A stretch of DNA of 64,000 nt from the NCBI RefSeq assembly GCF_007846095.1, contig NZ_VOEI01000002.1, positions 248,001 to 312,000 on the forward strand, given 5' to 3'. A program made the translations under genes and the position numbers. The number at the start of each line of letters is the position of its first letter. Within the stretch, counting starts at the first letter, position 1. Under the pieces are notes generated by a model, which was not told the DNA's origin, made no database searches, and saw only the letters and a program-made list of their open reading frames with translations. Origin of the DNA: Mucilaginibacter achroorhodeus. GTDB taxonomy: Bacteria; Bacteroidota; Bacteroidia; Sphingobacteriales; Sphingobacteriaceae. Of this stretch, positions 34,459-43,729 are shown piece after piece.

Positions 34459-35625
34459 ATGATGAAAGCTTTTCTGCAATGGGCCGTACGAAACCGCGTT
34501 CACTTTATGTCCTGGCTTGCTTTCATTCTATGGGAGACCTTATTTATCGGGCTTTCATTTGGGGAATTCGGCCACCCTATGACCTATGTACTTCATTACC
34601 TTTTGATCATCGGGTTATTTTACTTTAATTCACTGCATGTTTTGCCTTGGGTGTTTAAGAAAAGCGCACAGTTTTTGTGGCGACTTCCTCTTGCATTAAT
34701 CTTCGAAATCTCCTTTTTTATTTTAGGCTCTTACCTGGTTGACCTCTTGCTAAAAAAAATAGGTGCTTTCAGTTCGGCAGTCAGCGTCAATCTCACCGGG
34801 GTGTATGTGATCCGAACACTATACCGCTGTGTTCAATTTCTTGGGTTCTCGACGGGGTATTACTACCTTGTTACGCTGATTGACGCCAGAAAAAAATATG
34901 ACATGGTTGAACGACAGCGTTTGCAAGAGATTATACAAAAGCAGATTGCGCAAAAGGAAGCGATAAGGGCGCAAAATGCATACCTGACCGCTCAAATAAA
35001 TCCTCACTTCTTTTTTAACACATTGGACTACTTTTACCACAATGCGCGTAAGATCTCACCAGACTTGGCTGAAGGTATCAGCTCCCTGGCAAATATCATG
35101 CGCTTTGCCATCCATGCGGATAAAATTGGTGGGTTTATAAGGCTTGGAGAGGAACTTGAGCAAGTACAGGCGCTGATTTATTTGCACAGCGTACGTCAAA
35201 AGCAATTTATAAATCTGGACTACGATGAGGAACTTGAGGACATTCTTTTCATCCCTTTGATTATTCTTACCCTGACGGAAAACGTATTTAAACATGGCAT
35301 CATGCACGAGGAAAGTGCTCCGGCGATAATAAAAGTTTACGCTGATAGCGCGAACCTGATCATCGAAACTTCTAATAAAATCAATTATGGCGTCACGCGC
35401 CCGACCTCTTCAACAGGTCTAAAAAATATTGAACATCGATTGAAGGCAAATTATGGAAATCAATTTCAATTTGATTATAGCGTCGGTTCCGAATCTTATT
35501 TCAAAACCAAGCTTGTGATCAAATTTGAAGCACTTAATGATCTTGAGGCCTTTTCATATCCTTCAGCTGATACTGATACAACAACGCCTCATGCTTCCGC
35601 TGCTGATCAGGAAAAAGCCGGTTGA
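34459..35625 (+). CDS. LytS/YehU-type sensor histidine kinase
   Basis: About 388 aa from Met 34459 (MMKAFLQW). Four membrane helices (about 15-145) are followed by a coiled coil and the His_kinase domain with the phospho-His in AQINPHFFFNTLDYFYHNA, then an ATPase domain (LIILTLTENVFKHGI and a later STGLKNIEHRLKANYG). This type pairs with LytTR regulators, and it follows regulator B on the same strand. Its 3' end overlaps the 3' end of the convergent LanB gene by 92 bp. The last 30 residues (Thr/Ala/Asp-rich) are coded in that overlap and look like a dispensable tail. It probably senses the peptide or an envelope signal. Confidence 0.88.
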   Translation: MMKAFLQWAVRNRVHFMSWLAFILWETLFIGLSFGEFGHPMTYVLHYLLIIGLFYFNSLHVLPWVFKKSAQFLWRLPLALIFEISFFILGSYLVDLLLKKIGAFSSAVSVNLTGVYVIRTLYRCVQFLGFSTGYYYLVTLIDARKKYDMVERQRLQEIIQKQIAQKEAIRAQNAYLTAQINPHFFFNTLDYFYHNARKISPDLAEGISSLANIMRFAIHADKIGGFIRLGEELEQVQALIYLHSVRQKQFINLDYDEELEDILFIPLIILTLTENVFKHGIMHEESAPAIIKVYADSANLIIETSNKINYGVTRPTSSTGLKNIEHRLKANYGNQFQFDYSVGSESYFKTKLVIKFEALNDLEAFSYPSADTDTTTPHASAADQEKAG

Positions 35626-38356
35626 CACGCAAGTGAATAACATCAGCTACAAGATCGGCAACGGTTGAACGATCACCCACTGCCAAACATCTTTGGACTT
35701 TCTTCATCAACAGCTTATGTTTCCTGTGTTTTTTAAAAAAAATCGGGACAGGGCTTGATTTAAATAATTTGTAGCCTTTATTGATTTCCTTAAATGAGGA
35801 GCCATTTAAATCAAATTCCCTGTTAAAATATTCAACCATTTGTTGGACAAAGAGTACAGCATCTTGTTGAGAGGAAAAGGCGCATTTTAACAAGTCATTG
35901 ACAAAGTCAATTGTCGAGGCATATAAAGCGTTAAGCGACGGACCATGTTTAATCGTGGAGAGTACAATTTCCGAATCAGCATGAAAGAGATCTTCCAGGA
36001 TAATCATGCGACAATCACCGTATCTTTCGATCTCCCGCTTATACGTTTTTATTTGGACGTCAGCTAATTTCCCGTTTCTGAGCAACTCATCAAGCAGATC
36101 ATTCAAGGATATCATTAAATGTGACACCGCAGATCGGTCCTTTAAATGTATCCTAAGCCTGATATGTTCCCCTTGATCAGCGTATCTGATAAAGAACCAT
36201 TTACGAATATATGAGCGGTATGTCTTAAAAAAAGGTGCAATGAAATTGATCAGCAACTCATTACTCACCGAGTGATGTGTATACAATTCATAATACAGCC
36301 ATTCGCTGCCTGGCGATAAGTTCCTGCATATTGAGTCGGGTGCAAGAGACGAAGGATGTATGTCGATCGGTTCATATATTTGTTTGCGATGTGCTGCCGA
36401 CAACAACATCTCAGCAGCATAAGAATGACCGTTTTCGTCGATGACGTCACTTCGTTCTGATATCAATCCCTCGGCAAGGTAAGCCTGTGTTACCTTCTGC
36501 TGTTTGAGGAATTTAACCAGCATCCCGATATCCAAAGGATCGCCTGTATCAAAGATCAGCGTTTGATCGCCGTTCCCGGCTCGAAAGATTGAGCAATTTA
36601 AGTTGCTTAGCCATTCCCTTAGCAGAATAACTGCAGCCTTACTACCCAACGTTCTTAACTTATCAATCAATGATCCAGGTATTAACCAGCGTTCCGGGCT
36701 TAATATGATATTTTTGTAACTAATCCGCGGATAATGCTTCATGCCGGGAACAATATCGTCTATGTTTATCCCGAGGTTTGTCCGTAAAGACTGGTTTTGG
36801 AGATCAGACAAAAATCTATAAAGCGCTAGGTCCGAACGCCTGTAATTATAAGCTGTCGCTATTCTCGGAACAACTCTTTTACGCAAGCTTCTTGAATATA
36901 AAATGACCTCGTTCCTGCGCACACCGACAAAAATATCGTTTCCGTCAAGTATAATACGTCCTTTTCCATATCCCGAAATCGGAAATTCGATATTGTAAAG
37001 ATGCTTTCTGCGGTTGATATTGTCTACATGCTTTTCTGCCTGGTAACTCACATCGAAAAATTCAATGCCTGGATTTGAATGTTGTTCCAGTTCGGCAATC
37101 TGCAAACAAAAGTCTTCTATGGCATCAGAAGTAAGCGAAAATCGTCCCAGTAATTGATTAGCGGTACAACCACCTATGCTCTGTAAAACTACTTTGTCAC
37201 GAAATTTACGATAAAGTATGCTTATACTATTTGGAAGACGCGGTGCCTCGATACTTTCTTCTGCTATCATGTCTGCCAGGTCGACATGGTGCTGGCCCGA
37301 ACACATTTCGTTCAATATAAATCTCCTGACCGGATCATAGCCTATCGTTGTACTACTCTGTCCAGAATATTGACCAGCAAATATTTTCTCATTTATCATC
37401 GAACCATGCTGAGCAAACTGAAGATCGAAACCCGCATATTTGATACCTAATGCCGGGTCCAGTGCAATATTCAAAGGGACGAACCTTAGATCAAATTTTT
37501 TAATGAAAGCTGTTTTAAAGTCAGACATTGACAGATTTTCACTGTAAGGCAAATTTTTATTTAAAAAATCGACAGCTTCCCTAATCTCAGCAGACAACGG
37601 TTCGTGATAGTCAGCAACTTTGACCTTTCTTTCTGTCAAAAAATACCGTTGACAGTTATGGCTAACATCACTTGCTGATTCCGCTTTTCTACTGCCGATA
37701 ACGTTTGTCGATTTATCGGACCACAACAATTGAATATCAATCAACTTCTCCAGCAATTCTGCAAAAGTTTTTTTTGAGGTATTGAATTTTCGACTGCCTT
37801 CGGAGATAAGCTCATTAGCAGAAATAGTGTGTCTTGATTGTTCCAATATCCAATTCACTTCCGGCCGCTGGACAACTTCACAAAGTTCATAAGAACCGGC
37901 ATTTAGATGAAGATACCTTTGATGCCCATGGACTGCGTAAGCTGTTGCATTTGTTTGTAGGTTTTCTCCAATATGCGAAGCTTTTTTGTTTAAAAGATCA
38001 AATTTTTTCAGATCGTCCCAATCCAGAACGGATACCGGATCGATGTCCGCGTAAAGCTGAATTTTACTTGCTTCAAAATTGGGTGTTCGACAGAGGTCAA
38101 TTAAGGAAACGGCTGCCAATCTACCGAACGGCGTAGCCCGAAAGCGTGCGCGATTGAAATATTTCCACACCGCGAAGTCTTGCGTGTGCATGTCAATCAG
38201 GTCATTTTTTTGATCTCCTTTTTGAAGTGATCTATAAAGCTCAGGTGACGCATCCCTAATATACTCATAAAGAGTACTTCGCTTGATACAAAAATCAGAA
38301 TTTTGAGCAAAAACAGGTGTTCTGCATAAAATTTTTGGCAGAAAGTCTAATTCCAT
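35534..38356 (-). CDS. LanB-type lantibiotic dehydratase, full length
   Basis: A 940-aa protein with both LanB parts: the N-terminal glutamylation domain (ARFRATPFGRLAAVSL near 71-85) and the C-terminal elimination domain (SpaB_C / thiopeptide type), recognised by WLYYELYTHHSVSNELLINF, RKWFFIRYADQGEHIRLRIH and a late KHRKHKLLMKK. LanB enzymes use Glu-tRNA to dehydrate Ser and Thr in precursor peptides. No LanC cyclase gene is visible in the window. Possible substrates are the Cys-free 43-aa peptide at 34237-34368 or the three Cys-containing precursors 7-8 kb away. The gene stands alone on its strand. Confidence 0.9.
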   Translation of the reverse strand: MELDFLPKILCRTPVFAQNSDFCIKRSTLYEYIRDASPELYRSLQKGDQKNDLIDMHTQDFAVWKYFNRARFRATPFGRLAAVSLIDLCRTPNFEASKIQLYADIDPVSVLDWDDLKKFDLLNKKASHIGENLQTNATAYAVHGHQRYLHLNAGSYELCEVVQRPEVNWILEQSRHTISANELISEGSRKFNTSKKTFAELLEKLIDIQLLWSDKSTNVIGSRKAESASDVSHNCQRYFLTERKVKVADYHEPLSAEIREAVDFLNKNLPYSENLSMSDFKTAFIKKFDLRFVPLNIALDPALGIKYAGFDLQFAQHGSMINEKIFAGQYSGQSSTTIGYDPVRRFILNEMCSGQHHVDLADMIAEESIEAPRLPNSISILYRKFRDKVVLQSIGGCTANQLLGRFSLTSDAIEDFCLQIAELEQHSNPGIEFFDVSYQAEKHVDNINRRKHLYNIEFPISGYGKGRIILDGNDIFVGVRRNEVILYSRSLRKRVVPRIATAYNYRRSDLALYRFLSDLQNQSLRTNLGINIDDIVPGMKHYPRISYKNIILSPERWLIPGSLIDKLRTLGSKAAVILLREWLSNLNCSIFRAGNGDQTLIFDTGDPLDIGMLVKFLKQQKVTQAYLAEGLISERSDVIDENGHSYAAEMLLSAAHRKQIYEPIDIHPSSLAPDSICRNLSPGSEWLYYELYTHHSVSNELLINFIAPFFKTYRSYIRKWFFIRYADQGEHIRLRIHLKDRSAVSHLMISLNDLLDELLRNGKLADVQIKTYKREIERYGDCRMIILEDLFHADSEIVLSTIKHGPSLNALYASTIDFVNDLLKCAFSSQQDAVLFVQQMVEYFNREFDLNGSSFKEINKGYKLFKSSPVPIFFKKHRKHKLLMKKVQRCLAVGDRSTVADLVADVIHLRVNRLFPDQQRKHEALLYQYQLKDMKRPQDH

Positions 38357-39080
38357 GGTTGTTGACTAAATAGACTTAAAGCAATAAAATTTGAAAACCT
38401 GTCCATAATATCTGGGACAGAAGGGTGAAAAATTGTTTCAGACCTACCAATTGAAGTTTCGAGTGAATTCAGGAAATAATGGAATAGCCCGAGTTCATGT
38501 TGTAGTGTCAATTCGATCTTGATTTCTTCATGAAGCAGTTTTTTTCAAAGAAGATCTTTGACTCACCGGGCGCCAATTCAAAAATGATGGAGTGCTATCT
38601 GTTTTAAAATTACTTTAGTGGATGGGGCCGCTTTCCGATAGCACGAAATTCTGGTGTTATGTCAAAATTGATTTCCAGTCGGATATAACCAAAAAGTGCT
38701 CATAAATCTTAGCTCCATTAAAATTTGCGCGGAAGATTAATAACCGGCTTTGAGAAAAAACGCAAAGAAAAAAAGAAGTGATAAGCTAACATGTTTTTTA
38801 TTTCAACACGGATTTATGATACAGCACTCCAATTATAAGGAAATAAACCAACAATTATATTTTGCCAAGCTAATTCTACCAGTAAAAAACGCCAGAGTGA
38901 TCGACTCTCATAATTCACTTTTATCAGATATCCGAAACAATCCTAAAGATCACAGGCCACTACTCGACATACGAAATCGACCAATTAAATGCAGGGAGCT
39001 GACTAAGTAGCCTATAATAATCCAAAAACATCATATGTTAAAATCAATACAAAAAAGCTGCTAGTAGCTTAATATCAGCA
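38357..39080. other. 724-bp intergenic region, no supported gene
   Basis: AT-rich DNA upstream of the LanB gene. A short inverted repeat CTGTCC...GGGACAG (about 38400-38422) lies about 45 bp before the LanB start and could be a regulatory hairpin. An 86-codon plus-strand frame (38750-39010) has no ATG at its head, an unusual composition and no family, so I do not call it. The stretch probably marks the edge of the peptide locus. Confidence 0.45.
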
Positions 39081-39431
39081 TCAATCAAACTTAAATGCTT
39101 TCATTGCCGGATGGCAGAGGCTGGACGCACGAGGTGTGCGCTTAATATAATATTCGGTATCAAGCAACGAGGTGAAGAAGAAGTCCACTGCGTTGTTAAA
39201 TTCATCTAAACTCACTTCTGATACCGGTTTGTCTTGACTATCCAGCGCTTCAAACAGGTAACTACAGGTCTGCACAAATGTACCATCTTCCTTGTATACC
39301 GCAGCTTCAAGTACGGCTGTGCTGCAATCTTCCGTTAACTTCACATTCTTTCTCACCCTCATCTTAAACGGTCTGCTGAAGTTTTCTATCATCGTCCCTT
39401 CTGCTGATAATTGCACCTTGTAGTCACTCAT
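39081..39431 (-). CDS. Hypothetical protein next to the transposase
   Basis: A 116-aa protein from Met 39431 (MSDYKVQLSAEG). It is acidic, with beta-like strands followed by helices; no membrane segment and no recognised family. A TAAATTTG -7 box lies on the minus strand at 39452-39459, 20 bp upstream of the start, which supports expression. It is divergent from the 197-aa gene. The two could be passenger genes of the IS element or host genes interrupted by it. Confidence 0.5.
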   Translation of the reverse strand: MSDYKVQLSAEGTMIENFSRPFKMRVRKNVKLTEDCSTAVLEAAVYKEDGTFVQTCSYLFEALDSQDKPVSEVSLDEFNNAVDFFFTSLLDTEYYIKRTPRASSLCHPAMKAFKFD

Positions 39432-39451
39432 GTTTGTAAGATTAAGCACCA

Positions 39452-39500
39452 CAAATTTATGCTAATATTTTTAGCAATTGCAAATCTTTTTGTAAATTTG
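39452..39500. promoter_or_regulatory. Divergent promoter pair
   Basis: Minus-strand TAAATTTG (rc of 39452-39459) serves the 116-aa gene, with TTG on that strand about 18 bp upstream. Plus-strand TAAATTTG at 39493-39500 serves the 197-aa gene, with TTG at 39478-39480 (a shorter spacing than usual). Both fit the Bacteroidetes -7 consensus. Confidence 0.5.
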
Positions 39501-39526
39501 ATATCAAATCGTAATCGTAAAGAGTC

Positions 39527-40120
39527 ATGGCAAATGAAAGTATTTTGATCCAGGTAAGTGCCTTTTCTGGTTTGATCGGGGCGCTGCTTACGCAAGGACT
39601 CACTGGGATATTCTCCTACCTTGCTGACAAGAGAAAGTCAAACAGCGAGCTTAAGAAAACCTATCGGGACAAAAAGATAGACATAGCGGAGAACTTTTAC
39701 TTTGTTAACGGTGAAAAGATGGCCATTGTCAAGAAGAACATTGAATACTGGAAGAACTATCACAATGCCCGAAGCGAAAAGAGCCTTGACTTCTTAAATC
39801 AGGAGCTGAAGAACATGAAAGCTTATATGGATGAGCTTGACAAGGACAACTGGAAGTACAACCTGGTCAGTCTCTATTTTGATGTCTCGCTATCTACTCA
39901 AGAAATAATCGCATCTAACTTAAAGTCCAAAGAACTTTATCTTACTGTTTTAGACCTGACAGATGCCATCAGACACGCGCTTGCTGAATCGAAAAGTGAT
40001 CTTTATGAGCTATATGAAAAGGCGATAAAAGAGTTATGTGACCACTATGAAGCCATTGTTAAGAAGATGGCAGATGATATGCATATTGTCAAAAGTAGTT
40101 TATTGCAGCAACTCAGTTAG
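39527..40120 (+). CDS. Hypothetical membrane-anchored coiled-coil protein
   Basis: A 197-aa protein with a weak N-terminal membrane segment (about 8-31, VSAFSGLIGALLTQGLTGIFSY) followed by an all-helical, Lys/Glu-rich region. No catalytic motif is visible and I recognise no family. Its stop lies 5 bp from the stop of the convergent transposase gene, which is very tight and suggests it may be a passenger of the element or that the element ends almost inside it. The membrane-plus-helical layout is often seen in small defence effectors, but nothing more supports that. Confidence 0.55.
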   Translation: MANESILIQVSAFSGLIGALLTQGLTGIFSYLADKRKSNSELKKTYRDKKIDIAENFYFVNGEKMAIVKKNIEYWKNYHNARSEKSLDFLNQELKNMKAYMDELDKDNWKYNLVSLYFDVSLSTQEIIASNLKSKELYLTVLDLTDAIRHALAESKSDLYELYEKAIKELCDHYEAIVKKMADDMHIVKSSLLQQLS

Positions 40121-40125
40121 CGTAC

Positions 40126-41661
40126 TTATCGCTTTTTGCAGAGATTTGCCTTATCAAAGACAGGTTTCACCTTCTCTTTTCCCCAGATAATGTTTCCTGC
40201 CTTTTTAGGGTTTGCCTGGAAGAATTTGTTCCTCTTGTCAAAGTATTGGTCAATAGCATTTGTGCAAGCGTCAAGCGATTTATAATCACTGTTGTGAATG
40301 ACTGATTTGGACATACCGGAAAACACCGATTCGATCACATTTAGAAACTGTGCACTGGCTGGTAGTGGTGCAATGCCAATCTCCGGGGTATGATGTTCTT
40401 TTCGGTACGCTTCCGAGTTCAGTTCGTCGATATAACTAAGCAGTTTTTTTGACGAGTGGAAACTTACTGCATCCCATGATAGATACAGTTTACGCATGCC
40501 CTTATACTGTTCGATAAGCTTGTCGATCAAGACGATCATTTCATCAGTATCTTTCTTCTTGGTATAAAAGTGTGTGACCTGATTGGTAGCTAATTCCAAA
40601 GCAGCATACATAATGAACCAATTGACACCTGCTCTTACTTGTTCGAATATTGGTCTGGTGCCTGGAATAGCCAACGCTCTTCCACCCTTGGGGCGTACAG
40701 ATGCAGGGCCATATTCGTCAATGGAGAAGAAGCGTTCATCCGGACCAAGATTTTCCAAAATGGCCTGTATCGCAGAAAACTTCTCTCGGAACAGCGGATC
40801 AGGGCTGGTCAAAACTTCTTTAGCCCGTCGTGTTGTTATACCTTGTTTTCGCAGATACCAAGAAGCTGCGGCTGCGGACATCCGCTGATTGTGTACCCTT
40901 TCATAAACTTCAGCTAAATCTTTGGTAGACCAAGCTGTTTTATCCAGCCCATGGATTTTGGGACTTTGCTGCAGCAGATGCAGAACGTTAGCCATCTTTG
41001 TCTCCATTCTCCGTTTGACCTCCGGGTTCATCGTATACGTCCATTCAAAACCGGACAGTCCTTTATTTTTATAAATTTTGATCCATCTTAGCGCAGTTTC
41101 AAAGCAGCATTCGACCTTAGCAACCGTTGCAAGTAGTGACACCCGTGTGTTCGCAGCTTCCAGAACAACGGCTATCTGCCATTTTTGATGGTCGTTACCT
41201 TTTCGCCAGTTACTTAATACTTCTTTGTCCTCGTCTGGAATAATAGGGATGATCTTATTGCAGATCAGACTGATATTGTTTTCCTTGCAATACTTGAATA
41301 AAGCGTCTTTGAACGGCGAATAAGAATAGCCTTCCGGGAAAAGCTTGATGTAGTTTTGATAAGCTGACCGTGCGCTTAATCTTGGTTTACGTTCCAATGC
41401 GATCACTTCAGGCAACAGCTTAATTGTCGCGCTATACAGATCCGTAAGCCGGTGTGAACGCTCACCACGGGGCATGTAGAAGTTCATATCATTTAACTTT
41501 TCGGGAAAATGCTTCTGGATCTCTTTGAACTCCTGGAAATATCTGAATATGGTTCGTCGGTCTATGTGAAGGTCGCGTGCTGCTGCGCTCTTATTCACTT
41601 TGCCGGCAATAAACATCCTGCGTAAAGCAAATACTTTGAGATTTGGGACGTTTCTTACCAT
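40126..41661 (-). mobile_element. IS630-like transposase with fused HTH, DDE type
   Basis: A 511-aa transposase from Met 41661, which has an unusually good Shine-Dalgarno (GGAGG, 8 nt before). N-terminal HTH region (KVNKSAAARDLHIDRRTIFR), a second HTH region, then the DDE integrase core: Asp in FFSIDEYG near 310, Asp in LSWDAVSFHSS near 395 and Glu in FLNVIESVFSG near 442. This resembles the IS630/DDE_3 group. An upstream in-frame start at 41748 would add 29 residues. I could not find terminal inverted repeats, so the element borders are unknown. The gene is intact. Confidence 0.8.
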
Positions 41662-41748
41662 GGTTATTTCCTCCGCTTTTTCGGTTGATTGAACCGTTAG
41701 GATGCTCTCACCCAGCCCTATGGGATTTAGCAAATAAAGCCCTGACAT

Positions 41749-42236
41749 TAAACTACTTGTGATTATTGATTTAAATATACTGAATTACCATATTTATTTC
41801 AAAAGGAACCAGGTTTGATTCCGAAGGGTAATAAGATTGTGGATGTTTTGTAACAGCTCGGCGTTAACTGCCAATTGATTTTCAGGCCTAACTGCAGGAC
41901 AGGTTTATAACCTGTAATCAAATCTTTGATGTTGAACGATCCGGGCCAAATCAGCCTTTTGATCCTCAAGGAACTCCCAAATATATAAATCACTTGGCTT
42001 TCAAAGCTAAACAAGTGATACTAACTATTTAAATCCTTTGCAACTTGAAAGCCTAACGAAGTCAATAAAAAACCTTACGGTGTCGACTTCACCTAAGTTA
42101 AAGCATTGATATACAACAGGCTTCAACAACTGCAATTGGGCTTCAAGAAAAGTTGAAGTTTATGCGCATTGTCAAATCGGATTGCTTTGTACTCAGAAAG
42201 GCATACAGCCTTATCGAGAAACAAAAGCAATTCAAT
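41749..42236. other. Intergenic region between transposase and transfer genes
   Basis: About 490 bp of AT-rich DNA. A short inverted repeat around ACAGGTTTATAACCTGT (about 41900-41916) is present. No ORF is supported. It probably contains the right end of the IS element and the left border of the transfer module, but no direct repeat could be recognised. Confidence 0.4.
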
Positions 42237-42734
42237 ATGAGCCATCTATTCGATCACATCAGCTGGAATACCTACATGGCAACGGTAGGTCTTTGCGGCG
42301 TCGCCTGGTATGCCTTCGTCGCCTGGAGATATTATCGTGAGGAGATCACAAAGCTGATCCGGAAGTTTACCGGGAACCATGATCACGCAAATCATTTGCC
42401 CGAAGCATTGATCTACGAACCGGAGACGCAGGAAGCTGTGGATCCGCAATTTCCTGAAAAGATACCAGAAGAAGCCACCTGGAAACCACATGTCTTCAAG
42501 GGCGAAAGTAAGACGTTGGCTGACCGTTTGCGGGCATACATCCGCGCTGCGAACGGTCAAAAGTATGACCCGCAAAAGCTGGTTCCCCAACTAAAAAAGA
42601 TCCTTAACGATTTCCCGGACATCGCGTCAACACCCGAGCGCGACCAGATCAATGACCTGATCGTCAGAGAATGCGAAGATACCGGCACGGCGCTGCTGAG
42701 CAAAAGTGAAGTGGACGCGTGGTGGAGCGCTTAG
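42237..42734 (+). CDS. Hypothetical membrane protein heading the transfer module
   Basis: A 165-aa protein from Met 42237 (MSHLFDHISW); the frame is open 28 codons further up, but that part is AT-rich and unlike the rest. One membrane segment near 13-30 (ATVGLCGVAWYAFVAWRYY), then a soluble acidic and Pro-rich region and a helical C-terminus. The position just before TraE fits the small hypothetical genes often found at the head of Bacteroidota transfer operons. No family is recognised. Confidence 0.6.
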   Translation: MSHLFDHISWNTYMATVGLCGVAWYAFVAWRYYREEITKLIRKFTGNHDHANHLPEALIYEPETQEAVDPQFPEKIPEEATWKPHVFKGESKTLADRLRAYIRAANGQKYDPQKLVPQLKKILNDFPDIASTPERDQINDLIVRECEDTGTALLSKSEVDAWWSA

Positions 42735-42753
42735 CCCGCCGTGCCTTCCCGGT

Positions 42754-42889
42754 CCCCGCGTTCAGCGGGGCTACCAGGGGGAATTAGTTTAACAAGATCA
42801 ACTGCCCCGGCCCAGTGCTGAATAGCCATTTGCCACAAGTGCGGGTCACGGCGGCAGCTTTGTCCCACCCCTCCCGGAAACACCGGGAG
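42754..42889 (+). terminator. Two GC-rich hairpins between the first gene and traE
   Basis: Hairpin 1: CCCCGC/GCGGGG at 42754-42770. Hairpin 2: CTCCCGG/CCGGGAG at 42871-42889. Neither is followed by a T run, so they may be RNA-stability or attenuation structures rather than strict intrinsic terminators. They fill the 196-bp gap before traE. Confidence 0.4.
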
Positions 42890-42930
42890 CGGGTAAAGGA
42901 CACGCTTGACCAAATATTACAACAAACGAT

Positions 42931-43269
42931 ATGAAGATGAAAAAGTGCAAAAGAAGATCGTTCGGCTGTGTCCTCAGAACATTTGCCCTCGCAGCAGCGG
43001 TCGTTACCCTCAATTATTTTAAGGCCGGTGCGCAGGACGGTAATGCCGGCATCCAGCAGGCCAACACCCAGGTTCGCAGCTATTTCGAGAGCGGAACCAG
43101 CCTGATGTATGCCATCGGTGCCATTCTCGGCCTGATCGGCGCGGTCAAGGTCTACTCGAAATGGAACGCCGGTGACCAGGACACCTCCAAGGTCGCCGCT
43201 GCCTGGTTCGGCTCCTGTATTTTCCTTGTGGTCGTGGCCACCATCATCAAATCCTTTTTCGGCCTTTAA
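42931..43269 (+). CDS. traE: TraE-type conjugative transposon protein (DUF4134)
   Basis: A 112-aa protein: a cleavable hydrophobic leader, then QANTQVRSYFESGTSLMYAIGAI and a second membrane helix (IFLVVVATIIKSFF). This is the DUF4134 pattern, the TraE subunit of Bacteroidetes conjugative transposons, a small inner-membrane part of the transfer channel resembling VirB2/VirB3-like components. The length is normal. Confidence 0.88.
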   Translation: MKMKKCKRRSFGCVLRTFALAAAVVTLNYFKAGAQDGNAGIQQANTQVRSYFESGTSLMYAIGAILGLIGAVKVYSKWNAGDQDTSKVAAAWFGSCIFLVVVATIIKSFFGL

Positions 43270-43278
43270 ACCAGCAGC

Positions 43279-43725
43279 ATGAAAACATTACTTATCGGCA
43301 AACTGCATAGTTACATGGTGCAGCATCATACGGACCTGCTCATCGCCCTGCAGGAGGACCATCGCCTCAGCCATTACCTGGGCAGCAAGGTCGATTCCAT
43401 CAGCGGGCTGATACAACAGCTGCAACAGGAGAACCGACCGGGCTATGTGATCGAGGCGCTTTGCCTTGAGGAACTTACCCGTGACCTCCGCCCCTCCCGC
43501 TTCAGCTGGATGAGAGAGTTGCTGGAGGACGAGTTCCCGCAGGTCCACCGTCAAATGCAGCGCAGCGGCATCCTCACCTACGAACTGATCAATATGAGCG
43601 GCGCCTGTGAACCCATCTTCGAGGTCTTTGGCTTCGGTGAAGAGCACGAAGACCTGCCCGCGCTGCGGGCGGCCATCACCGGTATGATCGCCGAATATCT
43701 CGAAAACCAAAATCCGTCAAATTAA
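43279..43725 (+). CDS. DUF1896 family protein
   Basis: A 148-aa acidic protein with the DUF1896 features: [11 protein letters not shown] near the N-terminus, [20 protein letters not shown] in the middle and a C-terminal [14 protein letters not shown] region. DUF1896 proteins are accessory members of Bacteroidetes mobile elements, usually next to the large methylase-helicase gene, as here (4-bp gap). Function unknown. Confidence 0.8.
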   Translation: MKTLLIGKLHSYMVQHHTDLLIALQEDHRLSHYLGSKVDSISGLIQQLQQENRPGYVIEALCLEELTRDLRPSRFSWMRELLEDEFPQVHRQMQRSGILTYELINMSGACEPIFEVFGFGEEHEDLPALRAAITGMIAEYLENQNPSN

Positions 43726-43729
43726 GCTT

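Noticed and set aside
38750..39010. 86-codon plus-strand frame upstream of the LanB region
   Set aside because: No ATG at its head, highly unusual composition, no family resemblance and no promoter; probably chance.
40126..42236. Terminal inverted repeats of the transposase element
   Set aside because: I compared the flanks by eye and found no convincing pair, so no element borders are given.
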